Shown here piece by piece: positions 1-9,359 of a DNA stretch of 64,000 nt. Both the position numbers and the translations under genes were made by a program. Location: assembly GCA_037349315.1 (NCBI GenBank), contig JBAIAC010000054.1:4278001-4342000 (forward strand), in the 5' to 3' direction. How positions within the stretch are numbered: position 1 is the first letter of the stretch; every line of letters begins with the position of its first letter. Source of the stretch: Chelydra serpentina (taxonomy: Eukaryota > Chordata > Testudines > Chelydridae). The notes beneath the pieces are model-generated. The model ran no database searches, had not been told where the DNA came from, and was given only the letters and a program-made list of their open reading frames with translations.

Positions 1-230
1 TTGGTTTCAGTTTTAAGCTGGGTGGTGAAACACAGGGAGCCCCATAGCTGGGGTCTAAGCTCCCTGCCCCCCCAGAAGGCCCAGCTGAGGGGTCCGGGTC
101 ATACTTACAAGCTCTGTTTGGACTCGTTCCTGACAACCCTAATAAACCTTCTGTTCTACTGGCTGGCTGAGAGTCACATTGAATCCCAGGAAGAGGGGTG
201 CAGGACCTGACTCCCCCACACTCCGTGACA
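1..230 (+). repeat. 5' LTR, 3' portion only (Gypsy)
   Basis: These bases match 5468-5697 at every position I compared, and end in the same CCGTGACA. A poly(A) signal AATAAA is at 141-146. The first 153 bases of the LTR lie before the window. The LTR end is followed two bases later by the primer-binding site, as expected for a 5' LTR. Confidence 0.92.
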
Positions 231-232
231 AC

Positions 233-250
233 TGGTGGCAGCGGTGGGAT
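233..250 (+). promoter_or_regulatory. Primer-binding site complementary to tRNA-Leu 3' end
   Basis: The 18 bases TGGTGGCAGCGGTGGGAT are the complement of a 3' end reading ATCCCACCGCTGCCACCA. This matches the CCA-tailed acceptor and T-arm end of vertebrate tRNA-Leu (AAG type) as I recall it. It begins 3 bases after the LTR end, the normal position for minus-strand priming. The tRNA identity comes from memory of the tRNA sequence. Confidence 0.75.
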
Positions 251-485
251 CTTCTGCACCCCATGAACGGCACTTCCTGCAGTAAGTGACTAGAGAGCAG
301 TACAACGAAGGGGGATTGACGGGGAGCAGGTTGCTGAAGAGGCAGAGAGAAGCGGTTTCGGGGGGCGGAGGAGTTACGCTTAACCCTGAGGGGTGTGACC
401 AGTGAGAAGGGCTGGCACACTAGGGGTTCCCCCTGGAAGCCGTGGGGGCCAAGACCGCACAGGCCTGCGAGTGGCCAGCAGGAAG

Positions 486-3077
486 ATGTATGCTAAGCGC
501 CGTAAGAACGACCTGGTGGAGCTGTGCAGGCAGAGGGGGCTGCGCGTTGGGAGGTCCACCAAAGACCAGCTGATTGCACAGCTGGAGGAGAAGGATCGCT
601 TGGACGACCCGATCCCTGCCCCTGGGGGAAGCCGCCCGACAGACGCAGCATGGGCCCCAGGGCCTGACCTGGCTGGGAGGGGTCAGACTGCTGCCGAGGA
701 CATCCCAAGACCCCTCTCACCTCTGCACAGGGGAGAGGTTGGGGAAAGCCCAGCAAATACCGAGGGCACCTTGACCCCGGCGGCCAGCAGGGGATCTTCC
801 CGGCAGAGCTCCCCATCCCAGCAGTGGAGGCGGCTGGATTGGGAGAGGGAGATAAAACTGAAAGAGCTCGAGTTGAGACAGCAGGAACTGAAGGAGGAGC
901 GGGAAGAACGGGAAAAACAACGTCAGCATGAGCTGGAGGAGAAGGAGAAACAACGCCAGCATGAGGTGCAGGAGAAGGAGAAACAACGCCAGCATGAGGA
1001 GAAACAACGCCAGCATGAGCTGGAGCTGGCCAGACTGAGGAGCAGTGAGGCCCCGGCTGCGGTGAGTGAGGGGGAACCCAAGACTACAGGGAAGTTTGAT
1101 CGTAACTTCCTGGCCCGGCGTAAGGAAGGGGAAGACATAGACAGCTTCCTGGCGGCCTTTGAGAATGCCTGCAGGTTGCACAAGGTTGACCCTGCAGACA
1201 AGATCCAGTATCTCACCCCCTTACTAGACCCTGCAAGCCTGGACGTGTACGGCCGAATGAAAGAGACGGAGACTGGGGACTATGAACTGTTCAAAAAGGC
1301 CCTGCTCTGCGAGCTTGGGCTGACTCCCGAGATGTACCGTCAAAGGTTCCGGGATCAGCGAAAAACCCCTGAGATCACGTACCTACAACTGGCCAACCGG
1401 ATACATGGATACGCCCGCAAGTGGACCGCTGGGGCCCAAACTATGGAGGACCTGCTCGAACTATTCGTACTGGAACAACTGTATGAACTGTGCCCATCAG
1501 ACCTGAAGGTATGGTTGATGGACAAAAATCCAGGGAGCCCGCAGCACGCAGGGCGGCTGGCCGACCAGTTCATGAACAGTCGGTCAAGGGGTGGCAGGGA
1601 GGAATCCCAAAGGAGCAGGCCCACCCTGAGGCAGCAAGAGAGTCACCACGGGACCCACCAAAGGGGAAATAGGGAGAACCCCCTCCCGAGGGGAACCTCC
1701 GACACCAGAACCAACCGACCTGCTCGAGGGGACCAACGGGACATGAGCTGCTATCACTGTGGCCAGAGGGGCCACTTACGGTCCCAATGCCCCAAGATCA
1801 GAGACAGACTGAGCAGACCAAACCCACATCGGGTTAACTGGGTAGGGACCCAGCCGGACGAGGGGCCGACAGCCCACAAGAGGGGGGCTGGCAGCTTATC
1901 AACGGCTCCGGAGGGAGGAAGGCCCCAGACCAGCTCCTCGGGGGGGCTGGATGCCCCGGACTCAGGGTTCTCGGTTTATAGGGTGGCCGCGGGGCTGTCC
2001 CTTCGGAGAGAGTGCCTTGTTCCCCTGGAGATAGATGGGAGGAAGGTCACTGGATACTGGGATACGGGCGCGGAGGTGACGCTGGCCCGGCCCGAGGTGG
2101 TGGCCCCAGATCGGGTGGTACCCAACACCTACCTGACCCTAACAGGGGTGGGCGGGACCCCGTTCAAGGTACCTGTGGCGAGGGTACACCTGAAATGGGG
2201 GGCCAAGGAGGGCCCCAAGGACATTGGGGTGCACCAGCATTTGCCCACTGAGGTACTGATGGGGGGGGACCTAGAAGACTGGCCCAGTGAGTCCCGGGAC
2301 ACCCTGGTCGTGACCCGTAGCCAAAGCCGGCAAGGGGCGCTACGCCCGGGCCTCGGAGAGGGTGCCTTGCACGGGGCGCAAGACCCTGGCCCAGTGGGGA
2401 GGGAGTACCCCAGGACCAGGCGCAGAGAGGCTGCGACCTCAGACACAGACAGCACGAGGGAACAGGTTCCCATTCCTTCCCCAGCGGCTGCATTCCAGGC
2501 CGAGTTGCAGAGAGATCCCTCCTTGCGGAAGCTCAGGTACCTGGCCGACCGCAGGGAGGTGCGGACCATGTGGAGAGGTTGCCAGGAGAGGTTCCTGTGG
2601 GAGAAGGGGTTCCTGTACCGGGAATGGGCTCCCCCCGGTGAGATGGAGACATGGGGGATCAGGAGGCAGCTGGTGGTCCCCCAGAAGTATCGCCGCAAGC
2701 TACTGTACCTAGCCCATGACATCCCTCTCGCAGGGCACCAGGGAATCCGGCGCACCAGGCAGAGGCTGCTACAGAACTTTTACTGGCCTGGGGTCTTTAC
2801 AACTGTCCATCAGTACTGCCGGTCCTGTGACCCCTGCCAGCGGGTGGGGAAGGCCCGGGACAAGTGGAAAGCGGCTTTGAGGCCTTTGCCCATCATAGAG
2901 GAGCCCTTCCAGAAGGTGGCCATGGACATAGTGGGGCCTCTCAACAAGACAACCCGGTCGGGGAAGAAATACATTCTGGTGGTGGTAGATTTCGCCACCC
3001 GTTACCCCGAGGCGGTGCCCTTATCCTCCATTGAAGCAGACACCGTGGCGGATGCGCTGCTGACCATTTTCAGCTGA
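486..3077 (+). CDS. Gypsy gag-protease-integrase (5' part of gag-pol), ends at in-frame TGA
   Basis: The frame is open from 402 (a GTG); the first ATG is 486, which I take as the start, giving 863 residues. Near the N-terminus is a SAP-like stretch (about residues 4-37), then a charged coiled coil with short EKEKQRQHE-type repeats (about 120-190) and a capsid-like helical region (about 210-350). A CCHC zinc knuckle begins at residue 422. The retropepsin motif DTGA starts at residue 526. An integrase HHCC zinc finger follows, encoded around 2715-2845, and the first catalytic aspartate of integrase is residue 814. Gag and pol share one frame with no frameshift signal. The TGA at 3075-3077 falls between the first and second catalytic aspartates of integrase, so this copy cannot make complete pol without readthrough. 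Confidence 0.9.
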   Translation: MYAKRRKNDLVELCRQRGLRVGRSTKDQLIAQLEEKDRLDDPIPAPGGSRPTDAAWAPGPDLAGRGQTAAEDIPRPLSPLHRGEVGESPANTEGTLTPAASRGSSRQSSPSQQWRRLDWEREIKLKELELRQQELKEEREEREKQRQHELEEKEKQRQHEVQEKEKQRQHEEKQRQHELELARLRSSEAPAAVSEGEPKTTGKFDRNFLARRKEGEDIDSFLAAFENACRLHKVDPADKIQYLTPLLDPASLDVYGRMKETETGDYELFKKALLCELGLTPEMYRQRFRDQRKTPEITYLQLANRIHGYARKWTAGAQTMEDLLELFVLEQLYELCPSDLKVWLMDKNPGSPQHAGRLADQFMNSRSRGGREESQRSRPTLRQQESHHGTHQRGNRENPLPRGTSDTRTNRPARGDQRDMSCYHCGQRGHLRSQCPKIRDRLSRPNPHRVNWVGTQPDEGPTAHKRGAGSLSTAPEGGRPQTSSSGGLDAPDSGFSVYRVAAGLSLRRECLVPLEIDGRKVTGYWDTGAEVTLARPEVVAPDRVVPNTYLTLTGVGGTPFKVPVARVHLKWGAKEGPKDIGVHQHLPTEVLMGGDLEDWPSESRDTLVVTRSQSRQGALRPGLGEGALHGAQDPGPVGREYPRTRRREAATSDTDSTREQVPIPSPAAAFQAELQRDPSLRKLRYLADRREVRTMWRGCQERFLWEKGFLYREWAPPGEMETWGIRRQLVVPQKYRRKLLYLAHDIPLAGHQGIRRTRQRLLQNFYWPGVFTTVHQYCRSCDPCQRVGKARDKWKAALRPLPIIEEPFQKVAMDIVGPLNKTTRSGKKYILVVVDFATRYPEAVPLSSIEADTVADALLTIFS

Positions 3078-5327
3078 GTGGGGTTCCCCAAGGAAGTCCT
3101 GACAGACCAAGGGTCCAACTTCATGTCGGCCCTGCTCCGGTGCTTGTGGGAAAAATGTGGGGTCCGGCACAGCTGGGCCTCAGCATATCACCCCCAGTCC
3201 AATGGGCTGGTGGAGAGGTTCAATGGGACGCTAAAGATGATGCTGAAAACCTTTATGAACCAGCACCCGCAGGACTGGGACAAATACCTACCGCACCTGC
3301 TGTTCGCGTACAGGGAAGTGCCCCAGGAGTCTACTGGATTCTCGCCCTTCGAACTGTTATACGGCAGGAGGGTACGGGGGCCCCTAGACCTGATGAGAGA
3401 CGAATGGGAGGGGGAGGCGGCCCCTGAGGGAGAGTCAGTGGTGGAGTATGTCCTGACCTTCCGAGAGAGACTTACTGAGCTCATGGGCCTGGCCAAGGGA
3501 AATCTGGCCAGAGCCCAGAGGAAGCAAAAGGTCTGGTATGACCGCACAGCGCGGGCCCGCGCCTACGCCACGGGGGATCAGGTGATGGTTCTCATTCCCG
3601 TGAGGAAAAACAAGCTGCAGGCCGCTTGGGAAGGCCCTTTCAAGGTTGTCAAGCAGCTAAATGAGGTAAATTATGTGGTGGAGCTGTCTAACCGGGCACA
3701 CCACTGCCGGGTCTACCATGTCAATATGATGAAGCCATATTATGACAGGGGGAATGTGGTGCTGGCCGTGTGTGGACATTGGGAGGAGCAGGGAAGTGAC
3801 CCTCTAGTAGATCTATTCCCTGAGACAGGAGCTGGCTCCTCCCAAGAAACGATCCCCCTCTCTGATCAGCTAACCCCTGCCCAGCAAGCTGAGATCAGAG
3901 GGGTGCTGCATCGGTACCAACAGCTGTTTTCCAACCAGCCGGGTCGCACTAATCTGACTGTTCACCGGGTGCAGACAGGAGCGCACCAACCTATAAGATG
4001 CTCTCCCTTCCGAGTCACAGGGAAGACAGCTCGGGACCTGGAAAGAGAGGTCAAGGACATGCTGGCTTTGGGGGTGATCCAGCCGTCGTCCAGCCCTTGG
4101 GCCTCGCCGGTGGTGCTGGTCCCCAAAAAGGATGGGTCGATCCGGTTCTGTGTGGACTATCGGAAGCTCAATGCCATCACTGTATCTGATGCCTACCCCA
4201 TGCCCCGGCCGGACGAGCTCCTAGACAAGCTGGGAGGGGCTCGGTACCTTACCACCATGGATCTTACAAAGGGCTACTGGCAAGTGCCACTGGATGCAGA
4301 TGCCCGGCTGAAATCTGCCTTCATTACCCCTCTGGGGCTCTACGAGTTCCTGACCCTGCCTTTCGGCCTCAAGGGAGCGCCAGCCACCTTCCAGCGCCTG
4401 GTGGATCAGCTACTGAAGGGGATGGAGAGCTTCGCTGTGGCGTATATCGATGACATCTGTGTCTTTAGCCAGACCTGGGAGGACCATGTGTCCCAAGTTA
4501 AACAAGTGCTGGACCGACTCCGGGAGGCTGGGCTGACCGTAAAAGCGGAGAAGTGCAAGGTGGGGATGGCTGAAGTGTCCTACCTGGGACACCGGGTGGG
4601 GAGCGGACACCTAAAGCCAGAACCAGCCAAGGTGGAGGTGATCCGGGACTGGCCCGCTCCACAAACTAAGAAGCAGGTCCAGGCCTTTATTGGGATGGCG
4701 GGGTACTATCGAAGATTTGTGCCCCACTTTAGCGCCATAGCCACCCCCATCACTGAGCTATGCAAGAAAGGGAAGCCAGACAAGGTGGTCTGGACCGAGG
4801 AGTGCCAGAGGGCTCTCTGTGCACTGAAGGAGGCTTTGATCAGGGGCCCGGTTCTGGCAAACCCAGACTTTGACAAGCCCTTTCTGGTGTTCACCGACGC
4901 CTCAGACATGGGTCTGGGGGCAGTGTTAATGCAGGAGGATGAAACGGGGCAGAGACACCCCATCGTGTATTTTAGCAAGAAGCTGCTACCCCGGGAGCAG
5001 AATTATGCGGCCATCGAGAAGGAATGCCTGGCCATGGTGTGGGCCCTCAAGAAACTAGAGCCGTATCTATTCGGGCGACACTTCACCGTGTACACCGACC
5101 ACTCGCCCCTGACCTGGCTACACCAGATGAAAGGGGCCAACGCCAAGCTCCTGAGGTGGAGCCTGCTCCTGCAGGATTACGACATGGACGTGGTCCATGT
5201 GAAGGGAAGCGCCAACCTGATAGCGGATGCGTTGTCCCGGAGAGGGGGCCCTGAACTTCCCCAGGCCACTGGTCAGAGTGACCCCGCTCAGTTCAGTCTC
5301 GAAGGGGGGAGAGATGTGACGGAGTAG
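3078..5327 (+). CDS. Gypsy integrase C-terminal part, reverse transcriptase and RNase H (3' part of gag-pol)
   Basis: This continues the same frame after the TGA at 3075-3077 and has no start codon of its own at the boundary. It holds the second and third integrase catalytic residues, D10 and E46 counted from the first codon after the stop. The 35 residues between them give the classic D,D35E spacing. A GPY/F-type module (WEGPF, encoded near 3630) follows. Reverse transcriptase comes next, with FCVDYRKLN and the catalytic YIDD at residues 456-459. RNase H begins near FTDAS at residues 605-609. The stop TAG at 5325-5327 lies 11 bases inside the 3' LTR, so the last codons are LTR-encoded. No envelope frame follows. 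Confidence 0.9.
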   Translation: MGFPKEVLTDQGSNFMSALLRCLWEKCGVRHSWASAYHPQSNGLVERFNGTLKMMLKTFMNQHPQDWDKYLPHLLFAYREVPQESTGFSPFELLYGRRVRGPLDLMRDEWEGEAAPEGESVVEYVLTFRERLTELMGLAKGNLARAQRKQKVWYDRTARARAYATGDQVMVLIPVRKNKLQAAWEGPFKVVKQLNEVNYVVELSNRAHHCRVYHVNMMKPYYDRGNVVLAVCGHWEEQGSDPLVDLFPETGAGSSQETIPLSDQLTPAQQAEIRGVLHRYQQLFSNQPGRTNLTVHRVQTGAHQPIRCSPFRVTGKTARDLEREVKDMLALGVIQPSSSPWASPVVLVPKKDGSIRFCVDYRKLNAITVSDAYPMPRPDELLDKLGGARYLTTMDLTKGYWQVPLDADARLKSAFITPLGLYEFLTLPFGLKGAPATFQRLVDQLLKGMESFAVAYIDDICVFSQTWEDHVSQVKQVLDRLREAGLTVKAEKCKVGMAEVSYLGHRVGSGHLKPEPAKVEVIRDWPAPQTKKQVQAFIGMAGYYRRFVPHFSAIATPITELCKKGKPDKVVWTEECQRALCALKEALIRGPVLANPDFDKPFLVFTDASDMGLGAVLMQEDETGQRHPIVYFSKKLLPREQNYAAIEKECLAMVWALKKLEPYLFGRHFTVYTDHSPLTWLHQMKGANAKLLRWSLLLQDYDMDVVHVKGSANLIADALSRRGGPELPQATGQSDPAQFSLEGGRDVTE
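5301..5314 (+). promoter_or_regulatory. Polypurine tract
   Basis: A run of purines (GAAGGGGGGAGAGA) lies directly before the TGTGACGG that opens the 3' LTR. This is the expected plus-strand primer of an LTR retrotransposon. Confidence 0.8.
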
Positions 5328-5697
5328 AGAGCGAGATGGATCTGGCTGAGGCTGTAACATGAGCCAGGACGGGGGTGGGGAGGTGACACCTTTGGCTGGG
5401 AGAATGGTAACAGGCTAGAGGAGGGGCCCCGGGGGAGGGGAAGAGCCTGCTGGAGGGTTTTGGCTTTTTGGTTTCAGTTTTAAGCTGGGTGGTGAAACAC
5501 AGGGAGCCCCATAGCTGGGGTCTAAGCTCCCTGCCCCCCCAGAAGGCCCAGCTGAGGGGTCCGGGTCATACTTACAAGCTCTGTTTGGACTCGTTCCTGA
5601 CAACCCTAATAAACCTTCTGTTCTACTGGCTGGCTGAGAGTCACATTGAATCCCAGGAAGAGGGGTGCAGGACCTGACTCCCCCACACTCCGTGACA
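5315..5697 (+). repeat. 3' LTR (Gypsy), 383 bp
   Basis: It begins TGTGACGGAG and ends CTCCGTGACA, a 10-base terminal inverted repeat with one mismatch and the usual TG...CA ends. The poly(A) signal AATAAA is at 5608-5613. The same LTR type occurs as a solo copy at 14205-14620 and, more diverged, at 28865-29436. Confidence 0.93.
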
Positions 5698-6589
5698 TGA
5701 GGCCCCCAGCAAAAGACGTCTCTGCAATGAGTGTGATATGAAGGACACTGTGACACTTTCTTGGGGCGCTCAGGACTGTGGATCTATTTGGTGCCTCCCC
5801 CACCTCAGCAAGATAGAGACTTGCTGGTTCTAAATTGAGTGTCAGTCAGCTCCCTGACCCCACCAGTCTGTCAGCCACCCAAACAATCCCCTCAGGGCTC
5901 TGCCAGCCCTCCCTTTGCCTGGCAGGTTAACAATAGGTGTACTCCAGCCCCTGCCTGACCCCCACTGAAAGCGTCCTCCTTTAGTATCCACTCCCTGGCC
6001 ATGGACTTTGCTGTCCCCAAGGAACAATATACACACAGTGTGACTGGTACAACTCAGGAGCAGGTCCTTCATCACATCACAGCTCTGAGATACATGTATA
6101 GCGAAACAAACATACGTTTGTTATCAAAGATTAAGAGAGTGAGTAGGGACAACAAGTGGAAACAGAAATGGTCATGTATAAAACCAAAGTATAACACACT
6201 TCTTAGAATCTAAACTTAACAAGCTATCTGTCTACAAGCATTCTTATCACACCCTCAGCTTCCTTGCAGTGGTTCACAGATTCCCAGGCCAGAAGGGAAC
6301 ATTGTGGTTGTGACAGAGTCCCCACCTGGAATGTGGGACCTCTGAGCCCTCCAAGCCTCCCTCTCACACTGTGATACTGATGTCAAGCTACAAACATCTG
6401 GCAGGTACTGCACTTACACAGACATCCACAGGCAGGGACACACCCAGCTGAGTTACATGAATGAGCTCCCAGCCACTCATGAACCATCAATAAGGAGGCT
6501 TCAGTCAACTTCCCCCCAAATCCCCAGTCTTGCACCCCAGAACTCTACCTTCTTGCCTGGCAAGGGGAAGTGGGGTGGCCAGTTAGTTC
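5698..6589. other. Gene-free stretch, unclassified AT-richer sequence
   Basis: I see no gene here. The composition becomes AT-richer after about 5990 and the text looks like old interspersed repeat, but I cannot name a family. Confidence 0.4.
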
Positions 6590-7195
6590 GACATCAATCT
6601 CAGGCTAAATAATGGAAAAGTCGCAATGGGAGTCAGGCAATAAAGAATGAAAGGTTGGGGAGAGAATTAATGCCAGTCAACACGGGTTTATGGAAAACAG
6701 GCCTTCTAAATCAAACCTGATTGCGGCTGTGATGCGATCACAGCTTTGGCTGATAAAGGGCCCTGCAGAGATGCAATAGACCTAGACTCTTGTACGGCAC
6801 TTGGTACTCCTTGTGCAGGGCTGGAACACTTTGTGGGGGAGCTGAGAGCTGGAACCAAACTGGAAACCCTGTATATGCTGGAAACCACTTCAAGCCAGGG
6901 GCTGCGGCAGCTCCCCCAGCACCCCTAGTTCCAGCATCTCTGACTACATGGCATTCGGGATGAAGAATTAGCACCATTGTACAATGTCAGCAAAGCCCAG
7001 GTTCAATGGGGACGAACGGGCGAACTGACAGATCTCAAGAGGTAGATGTCAAGGGCTCAACACAGGGATGATGGGCGGCGCTGTCTGGCCTGTGATACAC
7101 ACGAGGTCAGACACTCGCTGATCGAATGTTCTCTTCGGGCCTCAACATGTGACCCTCTCTAAAGGGGTCAGTAATATCCAGGCCAGAAGAGACTC
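6590..7195 (+). mobile_element. CR1-type LINE fragment(s), decayed
   Basis: The stretch at 6650-6760 translates with frameshifts into text like the CR1 RT motif around QHGF. The segment at 7080-7195 resembles CR1 3' tails (CTGGCCTGTGAT...AGGTCAGA...TGG). It is broken and probably composite, with no intact frame. Confidence 0.5.
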
Positions 7196-9230
7196 CCTGG
7201 GTCACAGTCCCCCGGGGCAGCGCTCAGGGTTTGCACTGCACTGGTGAGCAGCCGCCCTGGGGCATAGACAGCGAGAGTCTGGGAATGGGGGCAGTTACGC
7301 AGTGAAAGAACTGTAAAATTAGCATGACTCAGAAACAGCCACGCCCTGCAGGGGGTACTGGCCTGGCCTCCCCATGCCCTGCAGGGTGTTAGAGCCTGGC
7401 CTCCCTTCACCCCGGGGGGTGCTCTAGCCTGGCCTCCCCATGCCCTTGGGGGGACGCTGGGGTGCACTAGCCTGTGTGCTCAGGGCCAAGGAGATCAGAG
7501 AACTGCCGCCATTGGGAATGATTCCAAAGACATTGAGGGAGTCGCCTCCCTCTGGGGAGACTAGCAGGGATCTGCTGTATCCACCTCCCTGCAGGGTGGA
7601 ATGAGGAAGGGTTGCTCAGGACGAAGCTGGCAGCTGCCTCTGGATGCCTGGGCTGCCTTAGCAGGGTGTGGGCTGGCCCAGGGAGAGGCTGCAATCAGCC
7701 AAAGGGTGCCGGGGAAGGGAGGTGTCTCGCTAGCACAGCTCCCGGAACAGAAGCTCAACAGCTAGAAGGAGGCAGAAGCCCTGGTGTGAGCCCAGGCCAC
7801 AAGGAAGCAGCGCCCAGGTCACTTCCTCGGCACTGTGCTCATTCCCTGCTCCCCATCCCCCCTGGCTCCTGGGCAGGGCACCTGGCTACTGGCCCACCAC
7901 TCTTTGCCATTTGTGGGGGAACTCGGGGGACTCTCTTGGCTGCTTGCCATTTCCCTTCTGTTATGGGCGGTGCAGTGGGATTGGTGGGGGCCTGGCTCTC
8001 TCCATCCCTGGAGCCGGGCAGAGGGAGGGCGCTGCTGGCAAGGATGGCTGCAGGAGGAGCCGGGGGAGATCGGAGCCAACGGGAGGGGCTGGGCTTCTGC
8101 CCTGACCCAGCCGCTGGCCTCATCCCACTGCTGTTGACAGCCGGGGAGTGCGGCCTCACGGAGACCTCTGGAATCTGCTCCCCACTGTATGCACACCTGG
8201 GCTGGTGCAGAGCTGCACTGCCCTATTTGCCAGTCTGGGTACCACCTATTGCTCATGGGAGGTGCACCTGGCCAGCCTCGAAATATCCTTTCCAAACACT
8301 GCCAGATTTTTCCCGAGAAGCTTTCCCCAGGTCCCATCTCACCCCACCACTGCTTTCTGCATAAAGTAGGTGGACACTGAGCAAAATACCAGAGGCCTCC
8401 ATCCTGCAGACAGACCCGATTGCAAGCGAGCGCCATACAGCTCAGCTTCCAGGATCAGGGCCTAAATAATTCCCCCATCCAGCTGTGCCTCCCATCCTCT
8501 GTGCTCTGTGGCTGGCTGGATCTGTGCTGGGTCTCCAGCAGACAGCTCAGCCATACTTCGCCCTCAACCAGCTGTCCTATGCGGCTCTACCAATTTTTCC
8601 ACCCCAAGCAGCTGCTGCCGAATTGCCGCCGCGGTGGGGAGAGCGGCAGAACTGGGACTGCCGCCCCATTCCGGATGCCGCCCTGGAGCCGGCCCTGGCC
8701 CTAGGGCTGGGCTCAGCTGGGCTGCTCTGCCCCCAGCTGGGCAGGCTGGAGGCTACAGTGCAGAGTGGCTCCTGGCTTAGCTGGTTTGAGAGCAGGGGGG
8801 CTGGGGAGGGGGTCACAACCACCAGCCTCCCACCCAGTACCACCAGCTGCTCACCTGCCCCTCCTTAGGTAGTATGGGGGGGGGGCAGGAACCGTGGGGG
8901 GCTGTACCTGGGTGGGGAGAGGAAAAATCTTTATTCAGGGGGTAGTTCTGGGGGGCAAGGGCCGTGGAAACTCAGGTGCAGGGTTCAGCTCAGGGAGACC
9001 TTAGGGCAGAGGGAGACGGGGGAGAGGCCCCGGGAGAGGGGAGTGTGGGAACAGTACTGGGGAGACCGCCGGGTGAGGGAAGTGGAAGGTATGTTGAGAG
9101 GCAGAGCTGGGGACTGAGGCAGGGGCTTGGGGGAATCCTGGGTGAGGGGGCTGAGCCCTGGGGGCTGCCTGGGGATCCAGGAGAGGCAGACGAGGCTGTA
9201 GGGAGTGCGGGTTGCGTGGGGTGGAGGGAG
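7196..9230. other. Gene-free GC-rich stretch
   Basis: Several ORFs of 60-250 codons exist on both strands but overlap one another, show no domain and lie in GC-rich sequence where stops are rare. I support no gene. Short imperfect repeats of a GGCCTCCCCATGCCCTGCAG-like phrase occur at 7340-7450. Confidence 0.5.
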
Positions 9231-9232
9231 TA

Positions 9233-9357
9233 GGGTGACCAGACAGCAAGTGTGAAAAATTGGGACAGGGGGTGGGTGGGTGGGTAATAGGAGCCTATAT
9301 AAAAAAAAAAACCCCAAATCGGGACTGTCCCTATAAAATCGGGACATCTGGTCACCC
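9233..9357. mobile_element. Short inverted-repeat DNA element (MITE) flanked by TA
   Basis: The ends are perfect inverted repeats, GGGTGACCAGA at the left and TCTGGTCACCC at the right. TA dinucleotides lie directly outside both (9231-9232 and 9358-9359). TA target duplication suggests a Tc1/mariner-type non-autonomous element. At 125 bp it has no coding capacity. A poly-A stretch sits inside. Confidence 0.65.
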
Positions 9358-9359
9358 TA

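Larger units (their letters stand above)
1..5697 (+). mobile_element. Ty3/Gypsy LTR retrotransposon, Gmr1-like order, 5' LTR cut by window edge
   Basis: The element runs from a partial 5' LTR (1-230) through a primer-binding site (233-250), one long gag-pol frame (486-5327, interrupted by a TGA at 3075-3077), a purine tract (5301-5314) and a full 3' LTR (5315-5697). Domain order is gag, zinc knuckle, protease, integrase, reverse transcriptase, RNase H, with no envelope frame. Integrase upstream of RT is the Copia-like order described for Gmr1-type Gypsy elements of deuterostomes. The 230 bases shared by both LTRs read as identical, so insertion was recent. The left target-site duplication is outside the window and cannot be checked. 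Confidence 0.93.

Noticed and set aside
1..5697. Endogenous retrovirus with envelope
   Set aside because: No envelope frame exists: RNase H runs straight into the purine tract and the LTR, so this is a Gypsy retrotransposon.
7612..8436. ORFs of 205-250 codons on both strands
   Set aside because: They overlap each other, have no domain or splice pattern, and lie in GC-rich sequence.
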